Assembly (NCBI GenBank): GCA_009746045.1
Contig: RPFO01001706.1
Location: 1 to 61,000, forward strand
Length of the DNA: 61,000 bases
Direction of reading: 5' to 3'
Origin: Mesostigma viride
Lineage: Eukaryota; Streptophyta; Mesostigmatophyceae; Mesostigmatales; Mesostigmataceae
Below the pieces are notes generated by a model. It was given only the letters and a program-made list of their open reading frames with translations. It made no database searches and was not told where the DNA came from. The number at the start of each line of letters is the position of its first letter. Position 1 is the first letter of the stretch. Shown piece after piece: positions 1 through 10,752 of the stretch. The translations under genes and the position numbers were made by a program.

Positions 1-117
1 GAGGGAGAGGGAGGGAGGGAGGGAGGGAGGGAGGGAGGGAGGGAGGGAGGGAGGGGGAGGGAGGGGAGGGAGGGAGGGAGGGAGGGAGGGAGGGGAGGGA
101 GGGAGGAGGGAGGGATG
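1..117. repeat. (GGGA)n microsatellite
   Basis: Almost pure GAGG/GGGA repeat with scattered one-base slips, cut by the window edge. The same motif on the other strand forms the long CCCT array in intron 2 of the TPM gene. Confidence 0.95.
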
Positions 118-1528
118 CGGGCAAGCAGTCCTACCGGTTCTATGCTATCTATCTAGAGACTATACTAACTAATCCTAAGGAAGGCCAGATAACTCTATAA
201 CTAACTGGATCATGCACATCAACTGAGGAGGGCAAAGTACACTCCCTTCTCTCATTGCCTGAAAGGCAGGCCACGGGTTCAAGGCAGGCCACATGTGCTC
301 ACTAGGGGAGTCTAGCAAGTGCTGTGGGTGCAATAAAGCCTTGAAGCAGCAGATGCACAGTAGAGCTTCCCTGTGGTCGAAAGGCCAGCCACAGATAGGC
401 ATGGAACTCATTTAGGAGGCGCTGGTTTGGGAGAGTATAAAGGTCTCTCCCGGAGCCTGAGTTCTTCCCTCCCCACAATGTTAGCGATCGTTAGCGTGGA
501 CCCATTCTGCATTGGCGGTGTTCACCATCTCCTGAAGAAAAGAATCGACACATGTTGTCTAATTCATATGCGTAATTTGGGGGGAAGCATGGTAACTTAC
601 AACAATAAACTTCCAACATGCCGTTGAATAATAAGTAGTGCAGATTGCACATACCAAAACACCGCTGACATGACAAACATTATACTGCCATAATATTTAC
701 CAGTCTTGAAGTGGTTGCGTTGCTTGAGCTTGTCAAACAACCTAGATCATTTAGTGCCATTGGCATACGCTGGTGAGAGCATTGACCTCAGTCTAGAACA
801 AGATACACGAGAGGCATGTGTGTAGTGGTAAGTAGTGGAAGTTGAACGTGGGGCCGCAAAGAGGTGCATAGGAGTAACCGTGGACACAAGAGTCATGCTA
901 CCTTGACTGAGTAGATTAAAGATGCAGCTAGGTAGGCACAACCCTAGTACCGACAAAACCACCGTCATGAGGGTTAAAATCAGGAATGAAGCTCCCCACG
1001 GCAGCAGAGGGTTACCGCAAGCTACAACCTTAACGTTGACATAGCGCTCTTCAATGAAAGCAGTAATGCAAGTCTATTTCGCACTTACCTGTCATGGCTG
1101 CCGTTCCATGAAGTTACCCATTTTATTGCCTTAGGAGCTACGTCTTGCAAGCAAGTCTGTAACGATGATGTTGTGCCAGCATGGCTACTGCCATGCTACT
1201 GCAGCAGATTCTAATTGACATCGCTACATCTGACGCGAAGTACTTTAAGAGATATGCAAAGAACCATGCACGTGAATTTTGCGGCGCCGGTAAATCAGAT
1301 ACCTCAATGCATGTCACTGTCTTCCATTCAAACCGGCCTCGATGGTAGGCTTCTAACGATACACCTATCGACATTGTACAAAGCACCCTGAACGCACACC
1401 GCACTGTCCCTCTTTCTGCGCCGAAATCGAAGTTCGCATTCTTTTCAGACTCTAGGCATGTAGTTGCCACCGGCATGCAATGGCACCGCTCACGGCCATT
1501 ATTTGAAGATGAATCGCCTTTGTTTTCC
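118..1528. other. Unassigned DNA with retroelement 3' UTR traces
   Basis: No convincing gene. Positions about 120-340 resemble minus-strand 3' UTRs seen at 33870-34500 and 55890-56300 (shared CCTACCGGT segment and GTGGGTGCAATAA segment). An open frame on the minus strand at 1138-1476 (112 codons, ATG start) has no recognisable domain and may be chance. The rest shows no repeat or gene signal that I can support. Confidence 0.5.
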
Positions 1529-1540
1529 CATTTTCCCTGG
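1529..1540 (+). repeat. Left target-site duplication of the giant element
   Basis: CATTTTCCCTGG, identical to 12658-12669, directly abutting the left terminal inverted repeat. Confidence 0.75.
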
Positions 1541-1576
1541 AGTTTTTGTAAACATCAGTCACTGATTTCTTCAGAC

Positions 1577-1663
1577 GATGCGCAAGGCTGGGATGCGCAA
1601 GGCTGGGAATGCGCAAGGCTGGGCGCGGCGCAGCGTGCGCAAGGCTGGCGTGCGCAAGGCTGG
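1577..1663 (+). repeat. Subterminal GCGCAAGGCTGG repeats
   Basis: Six direct copies of the 12-mer GCGCAAGGCTGG or near variants, about 35 bp inside the left terminus; mirrored at 12536-12622 in the right arm. Subterminal repeat clusters often serve as transposase binding sites; that role is inferred here. Confidence 0.7.
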
Positions 1664-3470
1664 GGAGTGCGCGGGCGTAACAACGTTAAGGCAGGCCAGG
1701 CGCAGGCACGTAAAAACACGGGCGACGGGCCATGGGCCACGGGCCACGCGTCGGCCGTCGGCCCAGCCATTCCTGCATTTTAGGAACGTTGCCGGGCACA
1801 AAATTCAAATTCTGGTGCGGCATGGCTGCGGCAGCTACCTGGCCCGGGCTGGCCGACGTTGGCATGGACGACTGTCAAGAAAGAGTTCATCTCGCTTGGG
1901 TAAGCTGCGGTTGTTTCGTCTGGGCGCTCTTCCCATTTTATTGCTAACGGGTCGATTTACTTACCCAACGTTTCCATCCAGGGCAGAAATGCCAGCGACT
2001 TTTCAGTCGGCCACTTCCATTTTTTACCCACTTCGAGTCGTAACGTCATCCAAGGAATACTTTACCCTCTGTATTCCGGCCTGTCTCCTTCTATTTCGCA
2101 GGAACCCTTCGCTTCTGGTTGGCGTTCCTGCACTGCAGGCAGGCTGCAGTCTCTACCGCTGCATTTTTTTGTAAGTACTTCGGTTGGGAAGTTCGTCTAA
2201 CGTTTTTCCATCGACTGTCCTGCTTCCAAGCCAGGCCGCGTCTCTACACTGTGTTTCCGTCAGCAACGGGATGGAGGTCCGGTTTTTCATGATCGGCAAC
2301 CGTTTTGGTCACGTCATTTTCAGCAACACGCAACTGCCTCTGCCTTACACGCTGCGCTTTGTCGTCCTTCCGTCGGTTCGGGAAAGCTTCTTACGTCTTT
2401 CCATTACATCATTACCGTCCAGGTAGTTTCTTACCATTTGCTTTCGGTCGGCAACGGGTCGGGAGCATATACAGTGGGTCATTATCCGCAATGCAGCTTC
2501 CCCCCTGTTTTCCCCACAGGCTCTCCCTGTATTTCCTTGGGGAACATCTTTGGATTAGCTCCCGTGCATCAAACGTGCATCAAGAACACATTTTTTAGGG
2601 AGACTTTGGCTGTTCGTGGGATGGGAAGCACTACTGTGCCCATGTTTTCCACTGCTTGATCTTGACTGCATACCCCACGCACCTGTCACCCACCTGACTT
2701 TTGCTAGTAGTTGCTGGATTTTTTCTTATAGCAGGTGCTGCGTGCTGGTGATTGACATTACGGTCGCCATTGCTTGCCAGTAATTCAAAGTTGCTTGAAA
2801 TGGTCAGCATCACGGCCAAGTCTACGTTCAGATCCTGCTTGGAATTTGTGGCGGGCGTTTTCTGTATTGGATGAACGCCAGTTTTTGTGACAGTGTGATT
2901 GTGTATAGGAACAAGTTTGAAGCAACAGCACACGTAGCATATTCATACTCATATACATGCGCTTAATGTGAACGATGTAGCCTAGGGCGAAGAGCGTTGG
3001 TTTACACGACGACGTATTCAAAGTATAACTTCTGTAAACAAGTATCCATCTGCGTGTTTTAATTCATTTTGGCAGCCATGCATGTGCACAAGAGTACCAA
3101 TTAATTATTCCTACACTAGGGGTCGATGTATTTAGCATTCACTTTGGCATTTACTGCGGCAATGCCATTACTCCGTGGCTCCCCAATGGGACATGTATGT
3201 GTGTCTTGTTGTGTTGACAGCGTGTAATAAGTGTTGCAACGAACTAGGCAAGGGCTAATGGACTAAACTGTGACGGGCAGCACATTGATTGCCGCATCGA
3301 AGCCAAGAATCATTTAGCACTCGCAGTTAGGTATCGCCATGATGCAGAGAAATTGTTGTGGCCTGACCACTTGAGGCAGTGAGACAAGGTTGGATGCCCT
3401 CCCAATCAGTGTATAGGGGTTGAAGGTTGTTTTATTGCCACCCATGTGACGCAATATACGTGTGCTTGAT

Positions 3471-4554
3471 GAGTGGATGGATGGATGGATGGATGGATGG
3501 ATGGATGGATGGATGGATGGATGGATGGATGGATGGATGGATGGATGGATGGATGGATGGATGGATGGATGGATGGATGGATGGATGGATGGATGGATGG
3601 ATGGATGGATGGATGGATGGATGGATGGATGGATGGATGGATGGATGGATGGATGGATGGATGGATGGATGGATGGATGGATGGATGGATGGATGGATGG
3701 ATGGATGGATGGATGGATGGATGGATGGATGGATGGATGATGGATGCATGGATGCATGGATGCATGGATGCATGGATGGATGGATGGATGGATGGATGGA
3801 TGGATGGATGGATGCATGGATGCATGGATGCATGGATGCATGGATGCATGGATGCATGGATGCATGGATGCATGGATGCATGGATGCATGGATGCATGGA
3901 TGCATGGATGCATGGATGCATGGATGCATGGATGCATGGATGCATGGATGCATGGATGCATGGATGCATGGATGCATGGATGCATGGATGCATGGATGCA
4001 TGGATGCATGGATGCATGGATGCATGGATGCATGGATGCATGGATGCATGGATGCATGGATGCATGGATGCATGGATGCATGGATGCATGGATGCATGGA
4101 TGCATGGATGCATGGATGCATGGATGCATGGGTGCATGGGTGCATGGGTGCATGGGTGCATGGGTGCATGGGTGCATGGGTGCATGGGTGCATGGGTGCA
4201 TGGGTGCATGGGTGCATGGGTGCATGGGTGCATGGGTGCATGGGTGCATGGGTGCATGGGTGCATGGGTGCATGGATGCATGGATGCATGGATGGATGCA
4301 TGGATGCATGGATGCATGGATGGATGGATGCATGGATGCATGGATGCATGGATGCATGGATGCATGGATGCAAGGATGCATGGATGCATGGATGCATGGA
4401 TGCATGGATGCATGGATGCATGGATGCATGGATGCATGGATGCATGGATGCATGGATGCATGGATGCATGGATGCATGGATGCATGGATGCATGGATGCA
4501 TGGATGCATGGATGCATGGATGCATGGATGCATGGATGCATGGATGCATGGATG
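3471..4554 (+). repeat. Compound GGAT / GCATGGAT / GCATGGGT satellite (left arm)
   Basis: About 270 bp of pure GGAT, then octamer GCATGGAT, a sharply bounded GCATGGGT block at about 4125-4272, then GCATGGAT again to 4554. It is open in several frames only because the repeat lacks stops. The right arm has a shorter array without the GGGT block, so the array changed after the arms duplicated. Confidence 0.97.
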
Positions 4555-4872
4555 GATTATTGGCTAACAAAGTAAGTGCTTGCGTGTCGTGCGCATGGTC
4601 ATGTTAGTCCTCCTTGCCTCCCTATGAAACTAAGGGTTGAGAAAGCGTGTTTGGGCTCGGCGGCTGCCATATCGTAGTGGCATGCGCACACGGGCTGTTG
4701 GGAGCCACGGGGAAGAGAATATGAGAAATCGGTTTAGCCAGTGCTTCGATTGCCAATTTGTAGCCATCCACTAGGCTGCTGTTTAGAATGGTAGGTACTT
4801 TTACACACTTTATACAGACGTCCACTTAAGCTAAATTTGGACTAATTGAGCTCTGAGACATCATGGTGGTCC

Positions 4873-5110
4873 CGGTGCCCTTGGTGCACCTAGAGCAGGT
4901 GTAGTTTACATCCTACCCTTGCAGGAAGTAGCCCAGAATGTATTAAAAGGCCAAAGCAAGGAGACAACCATATGCCCCTTCTCAGGCTATGAGCCACATG
5001 TACTCCCAACGTAGTCGTGTTCCTAATTAATAATTAATTAATGCCTCTTGTCAGGGATATGTGCTACATGTGTTCCCAATGGAGATGTGTTCCAATTTAA
5101 TTTAATTTAA
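4873..5110 (+). mobile_element. Two stacked 5'-truncated retroelement 3' ends
   Basis: The segment to about 5045 is a plus-strand 3' UTR of the ORF1 family (shared with 31370-31500 and 7885-8045) ending in a CTCCCAACGTAG motif and an AATT-type tail. A second shorter 3' end follows to 5110, with TTCCCAATGGAG and an AATTT tail. No coding capacity remains. Confidence 0.7.
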
Positions 5111-5170
5111 TTTTTTCCTTGAGAAGGGGGATATGGTTTTTAAGTAATTCTCGATCTTGCTCAGGGATAT

Positions 5171-7165
5171 TGAATTGAATTGAATTGAATTGTAACATAA
5201 CTCCGTTGGGAGTATATGTAGCACACAGCCCTTGAGAGGGGGGCATATGGCCTATCATACATCCTAAGCTACTTCCTGCAAGGGTGGGGATGTAAAGGAC
5301 CCTTGCTCTAGGTGCACCAGGGCACTTGCATCCCATGATCTTCAAGCTATGCCCAGCGAAGGGGGAGCCTGTCATGGGGGGAAGAGCAGCATAGCTATAC
5401 AAAGAAGCTAGGGCATGGCGTCTCAGCAGAGAGTTACTCCCTGCATGGGCACAACATAACTAAATAAAGCTAGGCATCATCTGGGGTGTGGCTCATCATA
5501 GGCACACATGTACATGATTAAGGAAAGCGCGTGGCTTAGCTAGGATAGTGCCTCTAGGAGGCGTACATGTACATGGCCACGGTCTATCTATTCTGCACTA
5601 CTACTGCTGTATTCCCCTAAGCTGGGGCGTCTGGAGTCGCTGGGGCCGCGGGGGGGGGGGGGTCGCCTGCCAGGGCTTGTGGCCGACGTAGATGGCCGCC
5701 CCCTTCCAGTACACCGGCTGGCCCGCCTTGGTCTGCCGGAGCTGGAGGTAGATCGGCCATAGCTCCCGTCGCCGTTGTTGCTGCGCCAGGGTCAGGTCGT
5801 CATCAAGGGTGAAGAGAGTCTTCTCGAGCCGCTTGCGGCGTCTGAGAAAAGAAATCTTGTCCGCCGGGGTCTTAAAGGTGAGAAGGAGCGGGGGCGGCCC
5901 TGCCTTACCCCGCGCGCGGGGAAGGCGGTGGGCGGCCAGCGCGATCTCACCGATAAGGCCCATGCGACCAAGGATTTCTCGCTCAAACGCACGCAAAAGC
6001 TTCTCGGAAGTCTCACCTTCCTCCATGGTGAAGTTCTTGACAATGACGTTGAGGCTGCGCTGGGCGAGCTCGGCCTCCTCGCGGAGGTCAAGCGTCTGCC
6101 GTTGGAGCTGGGCTGCGACGGCGGAGGTGGTGGAGGTGGTATGTTGCTTAAGCATGTCCGCCCAGGTGGTGATGGGAGGAGCATCGCCGGCCAGGCCAGC
6201 CGGGGCTGGCTTGGCGGCAATGTCCTTCACCGCCTGGGCGGTGAGGCCTGCCGTGTTCTGCAGAACCTCGATAGCGATGGCGTTGTCCTTAAGACGCTGG
6301 TCGATGTCACGGAGCTGGGCGGTGATGGCGTCGGAGGTGGAGGTGGTGGCGGTGGAGGAGGCGAGGAGGGTGGAGGTGGCGGTGGAGATGGTGGAGGTGG
6401 CGGTGGAAAGGAGGGGAAGCTCGGCAGTCAGCGTGCCGCCGATGGCCGCCACATCTGCAGCAATGGGGTCCACGTGCTCCTCGAGGACCTCCTTAAGGAG
6501 TGAGCGGAGGGAGGATTCGGTTAAGGTGGTGGTGAGAGGCTTGGGGGGCCAAAGCTCCCCGATGGAGCGTCCAAGGAGGGAAAAGAGAGCGAATTGCTGG
6601 AGGAAGGGGCGGTGGAGGCTGGGAATGATGTCGAAAGAGGCGAGACGAACCCAGCGAGGGTCAAAGAGGCGACCTTGGTTGAAGAGCTGCTTGCATAGTG
6701 CAAGAAGCGAGGCGTGCGTTCCATAAAACACGCAGACCAGGATGCGTTCCGGGTTAAGCGTGTCAAGGAAGCCGGGCTGGCTGGCTTCGGCGACAAAGTC
6801 GAGCTCTGTCCAACTCGGCTCGGCAGAGCGACTGCGCTTGGGTTCAGGCGACGCTGCGGGCGAGGCGGGCTCAGCAGGCGGCTGGGCGACCACTAGAGCT
6901 TGGCTAGTGGCGCCGCTGCCTTCTGGGCCGGTTGGCGAAGCTGCAGCCGGGGCTGCAGACGTATTTTCATTGCTGAGCGCAGCCGCCAGGCTGCGTTGCG
7001 TCGAGAGGCGTTTGCTCATCGTATAGTGCGTTACAGCTTCGGAAAATTATATCAGCATGTGCGTCTAAGAAAGACGAAGCGATTGTGATATTCACAGCTG
7101 AATTCGGTGCTCAAACGTGAAAGTTATGAGCTCCGACAGCCATGGCTACCTCGTGGCTCGTGGCT
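5171..7165 (-). mobile_element. ORF1-only LINE-like element, copy A1
   Basis: Complete copy on the minus strand: a conserved 5' leader of about 145 bp (7020-7165), one ORF, a 3' UTR of about 400 bp, the terminal hairpin motif CTCCCAACGGAG and an (AATTC)n tail at 5171-5192. No reverse transcriptase lies between ORF1 and the 3' end. It sits in the core of the giant TIR element. Confidence 0.8.
5601..7019 (-). CDS. LINE ORF1-like RNA-binding protein (copy A1)
   Basis: 472 codons. N-terminus (about 1-75) is Ser/Ala/Pro-rich with a KRSR basic patch. The middle (about 160-300) is Thr/Ser-rich with coiled-coil-like stretches (QLRDIDQRLKDNAIAIEVLQ). Residues about 315-450 carry the pattern of LINE ORF1 C-terminal domains: RSLNVIVKNF, then AHRLPRARGKAGPPPLLLTF, FLRRRKRL, a D-rich turn, RRRELWP and VYWKGAAIYV. 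Such proteins bind element RNA and chaperone nucleic acid during target-primed reverse transcription; function here is inferred. A 13-base G run near 5650 changes the terminal frame: copies A2 and A4 end PAT-DAPA, and the same ending would stop here at 5617. The start is the ATG shared by all copies just after the conserved leader. Confidence 0.78.
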   Translation of the reverse strand: MSKRLSTQRSLAAALSNENTSAAPAAASPTGPEGSGATSQALVVAQPPAEPASPAASPEPKRSRSAEPSWTELDFVAEASQPGFLDTLNPERILVCVFYGTHASLLALCKQLFNQGRLFDPRWVRLASFDIIPSLHRPFLQQFALFSLLGRSIGELWPPKPLTTTLTESSLRSLLKEVLEEHVDPIAADVAAIGGTLTAELPLLSTATSTISTATSTLLASSTATTSTSDAITAQLRDIDQRLKDNAIAIEVLQNTAGLTAQAVKDIAAKPAPAGLAGDAPPITTWADMLKQHTTSTTSAVAAQLQRQTLDLREEAELAQRSLNVIVKNFTMEEGETSEKLLRAFEREILGRMGLIGEIALAAHRLPRARGKAGPPPLLLTFKTPADKISFLRRRKRLEKTLFTLDDDLTLAQQQRRRELWPIYLQLRQTKAGQPVYWKGAAIYVGHKPWQATPPPPRPQRLQTPQLRGIQQ

Positions 7166-8160
7166 GCGGTATGCCTTTGCGTATGCCTTTGGGATATCAG
7201 GGATATGTGCGACATTTACTCCCAACGGAGTGATGTTCCTAATTAATTGATTAATAGTGGGCTCAGGTCATGTAGGACTAGTGACTCCAGTGGGGAAGGG
7301 CCGGCGTGTTTGCAAACGGCGGATCGAAGCATGCTAGCTAGAGAAGACCCCTGGGGTAGAGCTAGGGCAAAATAGATATAGAATATATGACTTTTTTTTT
7401 AATAGGTGGACCCTTGTGCACACTAAATCTGTGGCCAACTCAATTTGATCAATGCAAGCTATTAAATTATAACATGCCTCCGTTGGGAGATCATGTAGCA
7501 CATATTCCTTGATGGATGGGTGGGGTGGAAGGAGCCGCGTAATCGAACTAACCTAACTCTAATCTAGCTAGTCTAGAAAAGTCCTAACTACCCTACTCAT
7601 CAAAACGCCTCCTCCGCTTGGGGGGAGGTGGTTTGCCCACAGGGTCGGGCGTTTCAGCCTTGACTATGCAAGCTATGGTGAGTAAATTTAATGAAGTAAT
7701 TAATTATGGCCAGTGCCTTGATCCGCAAGTCCATTTGTAATTGGATCATTTACATGCAGTTTCGGTCAGAAGACGCAAAAAGGGTGGCATCAACCGTGGG
7801 TGCATGAAAACCAGTGTGCAAAGAATAAGAGCACAGCATTATGACTGATTACACCCCCCCACCTGCAAGTAGCATAGCGCGATACATCATGAGGGTGCAG
7901 GTGCCTTGGTGCACCTAGAGCAAGTGTTGTTTACATCCCCACCCTTGCAGGAAGTAGCTTAGGATGTATGATAGGCCATATGCCCCCTCTCAAGGGCTAT
8001 GTGCTACATATACTCCCAACGGAGTTATGTTACAATTCAATTCACCTGCAAGTGGTAGCTAAGGATGTATTAAAACCCATATGCCCCCACTCAGGGCTAT
8101 GTGTTACATAAGCTCCCAACGGAGATATATGTTGTTAATTAATTGTTTAATAAATTCAGA
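7166..8160. mobile_element. Patchwork of retroelement 3' ends
   Basis: Plus-strand 3' ends end near 7240 (CTCCCAACGGAG, AATT tail), 8045 (ACAATTC tail) and 8155. A minus-strand 3' end runs from about 7660 to 7445 and includes a peptide end (VGKPPPPKRRRRFDE, stop at 7593) like that at 9478-9579. Between them (about 7250-7440, 7680-7880) I see nothing further. Confidence 0.6.
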
Positions 8161-8164
8161 CTTA

Positions 8165-8481
8165 TGGCAGATGATAAATGATTCCTTTTATTCGTTACCC
8201 CGATATTCACAGTCTCCTTTCCCACACAGCAAAATATGGTGTTGTTCTTTCTCAGTTACATCGTTTTTCCCGTCTTTGTTCCGTATCGTGTTGATTTCAT
8301 CACGACTCTTGTTGAACTCTTGCAGCGTTTATTGGTCAAAGACTATGACCGAGCCATTATGCTCCGTCAAGTCCGATGTTTTTTGCAACGTCACCCACAT
8401 CTGTTCGGTGCTGCCCCTTGGCACAAGCTCTACAAACAGGTCGTGGACCGGCTGGATCGCATAGTATCTCCGCACATCTGA
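8165..8481 (+). pseudogene. Reverse transcriptase C-terminal fragment (B1)
   Basis: Encodes the tail of the RT-family protein: PDIHSLLSHTAKYGVVLSQL-like segment (broken by a frame change near 8235), then DFITTLVELLQRLLVKDYDR and RHPHLFG, ending SPHI-stop. The pattern of a conserved hydrophobic block, SQL-RF, then a helical thumb is like Penelope-type RT C-termini. Truncated 5'; not functional. Confidence 0.6.
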
Positions 8482-9045
8482 ACCCTGTGATGCCAGATCT
8501 CCTTTGCGGCCGTTCCGAGCTTGGCACTGGATTCGTTGTCCACATCGTCGCGTCGCTGCCGCAACACGATGTTTTCTGGCATCCGCGGGCTTTTGGTTCC
8601 CGCCGCACATTTGAAAGTGCTGTCCTCCGGCTTTTTGCCTTTGCACCGTGTGCAGTTCTTGGACGTTTGGAATCATGGCATGGCTAACGTGATGACTGAC
8701 TAGCTAGACCTTTTCAGTGGTTTTCCATTTGCGGGTATTTCCTCGTAAATGGTGGGAGAGCGATCGCAGCAATGGTGCTCACCACTAGACACTCCCGGCC
8801 AGTTAGGCTAGAAACACACGCCCTGATCAAGCATGCTGTTTCCGGCCCCACCGTCTAGGTCATCTAGTCGCTCCACACGTAAGCCAGCCATAATTTCAAT
8901 GCACAAGGATACACATTTCCATCACCATTCATCTTCATCATCCTGAACGACTCGAAAACGCGGAAAAGATAACGGCAGGCTCGAGCTACCATGGTCCGGA
9001 TTCTCCCGATTTCTGGCCTGCGCTGGTTGTCTCTTTGATAAATGA
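8165..9045 (+). mobile_element. RT-family element fragment B1 (3' part)
   Basis: 5'-truncated copy of a repeated family whose best copies lie at 28195-29167 (minus) and 58800-59925 (plus). It includes the RT C-terminus, a 3' UTR of about 550 bp and the common 3' terminus CTGGTTGTCTCCTTGAT (here CTTTGAT). Confidence 0.75.
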
Positions 9046-9970
9046 TTAATCATTGTTTGGATACATGCTCACGTGACAAAGTTGCGTGCAAATTCATGAT
9101 TCAATTAATTAATGCTCCCATAAATCCATAAAATCATTCATTAATTAATAGACATGAATCCATAAACGTACCCTTGCATGAAAAAGTCTTATTGTAACCT
9201 ATACAATCCTACACTAGATGCATTGCCGGCCTCGACAACCTGGAGGCATGGCAAGTCGATATGGAATGAATGGAAGGGAGATCTCGCACAACAAGGAACA
9301 AAACTTGAGTAGTCTATGCAAACCAACATAACCAGTCAATATTAAATTAAAGTAAATTAAATTATAACATGCCTCCGTGGGGAGATCATGTAGCACATAT
9401 TCCATGATGGATGGGGTGGAGGGAGCCGCGTGAACGAACTATCCTAACTCTAAGCTATCTAGAAAATCCTAACTACACTACTCATCAAAACGCCTCCACC
9501 GCTTGGGGGGAGGGGGCTTGCCCACAGGGTCGGGCGTGTGCGCCTTGACAATCTTCTGCCACCGCTTCTTGCTCTGCATGGCAGTCCAAAGAGGAGAGAG
9601 GGAGTGAAAAACCAGTCAATATAATTACTATTAACTGCACCAACATTGGTTTGCCCAAACAGGCATCTGCCTCTTGCCACCCATGTAACCCCACCGGCCA
9701 AAGACATGTCTGAGTGCCAGATCCTTGCCCACCCCCCGCCCACAACATCAACTGTCTTACTAGGTGATCTCAACCAATGTCATCAAGCAATAAAAAATAA
9801 AATGGTGTTCACCATGGCGTGAGTGTTGCCAAATGGAGGATCATGGCAGGTGTTTCTTGAATCCATAATGGCCAAATCATAACATAAGTGAGGTGTCTAC
9901 ACAATATTGATATTGCATCCAACAAAAAATGACAGAATGAGAAAAGCTAGAAATGATCGTGTAGACCGGC
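9046..9970. other. Core DNA of the giant element with one minus-strand LINE 3' end
   Basis: 9340-9600 holds a minus-strand 3' end: a peptide terminus, then a CTCC-rich terminal motif and an AATTT-type tail near 9340-9370. Positions 9046-9340 and 9600-9970 show AT-rich non-coding DNA without recognisable features. Confidence 0.5.
9478..9579 (-). pseudogene. Basic C-terminal peptide of a LINE-related ORF
   Basis: 33 codons, MQSKKRWQKIVKAHTPDP then VGKPPPPKRWRRFDE and stop. The same ending occurs at 7593-7660, and a cognate K-A-K-W-A-Q-V peptide at 29398-29530 and 32764-32880. Repeated occurrence just upstream of 3' hairpin tails suggests it is the C-terminus of a retroelement ORF not otherwise present here. 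Confidence 0.5.
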
Positions 9971-10274
9971 ACCACCATGATGTCTCAGAGCTCAATTAGT
10001 CCAAATTTAGCTTAAGTGGACGTCTGTATAAAGTGTGTAAAAGCATTCCTACCATTCTAAACAGCAGCTTAGTGGATGGCTACAAATTGGCAATCGAAGC
10101 TAACCCGATTTCTCATATTCTCTTCCCCGTGGCTCCCAACAGCCCGTGTGTGCATGTCACTACAATATGGTAGCCGCCGAGCCCAAACCTGCTTTCTCAA
10201 CCCTTAGTTTCATAGGGAGGCAAGGAGGACTAACATGACCATGCGCACGACACGCAACCACTCACTTTGTTAGC

Positions 10275-10752
10275 CAATCATCCATCCATGCATCCATGCA
10301 TCCATGCATCCATGCATCCATGCATCCATGCATCCATGCATCCATGCATCCATGCATCCATGCATCCATGCATCCATGCATCCATGCATCCATGCATCCA
10401 TGCATCCATGCATCCATGCATCCATGCATCCATGCATCCATGCATCCATGCATCCATGCATCCATGCATCCATGCATCCATGCATCCATGCATCCATGCA
10501 TCCATGCATCCATGCATCCATGCATCCATGCATCCATGCATCCATGCATCCATGCATCCATCCATCCATCCATCCATCCATCCATCCATCCATCCATCCA
10601 TCCATCCATCCATCCATCCATCCATCCATCCATCCATCCATCCATCCATCCATCCATCCATCCATCCATCCATCCATCCATCCATCCATCCATCCATCCA
10701 TCCATCCATCCATCCATCCATCCATCCATCCATCCATCCATCCATCCATCCA
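10275..10752 (-). repeat. CATCCATG / CATC satellite (right arm)
   Basis: About 280 bp of octamer CATCCATG followed by about 195 bp of CATC: the mirror image of the left-arm array, lacking its GGGT block. Confidence 0.97.

Larger units (their letters stand above)
1541..4872 (+). repeat. Left terminal inverted repeat arm
   Basis: Matches 9971-12657 in reverse. The outer 1.5 kb is nearly identical (for example one substitution near 1993). The left arm has about 28 extra bases near 2200 and a much longer satellite. Divergence rises towards the inner edge near 4650. The arms hold open frames (such as 1578-2174, 198 codons) with no recognisable domain; their preservation in both arms follows simply from arm identity. 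Confidence 0.85.

Noticed and set aside
3314-4607. Long MDGWMDGW- and HPSIHPCI-type open frames on both strands (also 10262-10912, 25096-25442, 32172-32747, 52295-53325)
   Set aside because: They are translations of stop-free microsatellites, open in several frames at once, with no independent coding evidence.
5775-6726. Antisense open frames over ORF1 copies (also 25816-26760 and 30191-30910)
   Set aside because: High-GC shadows of ORF1 codons; the sense frame carries the conserved domain in all copies.
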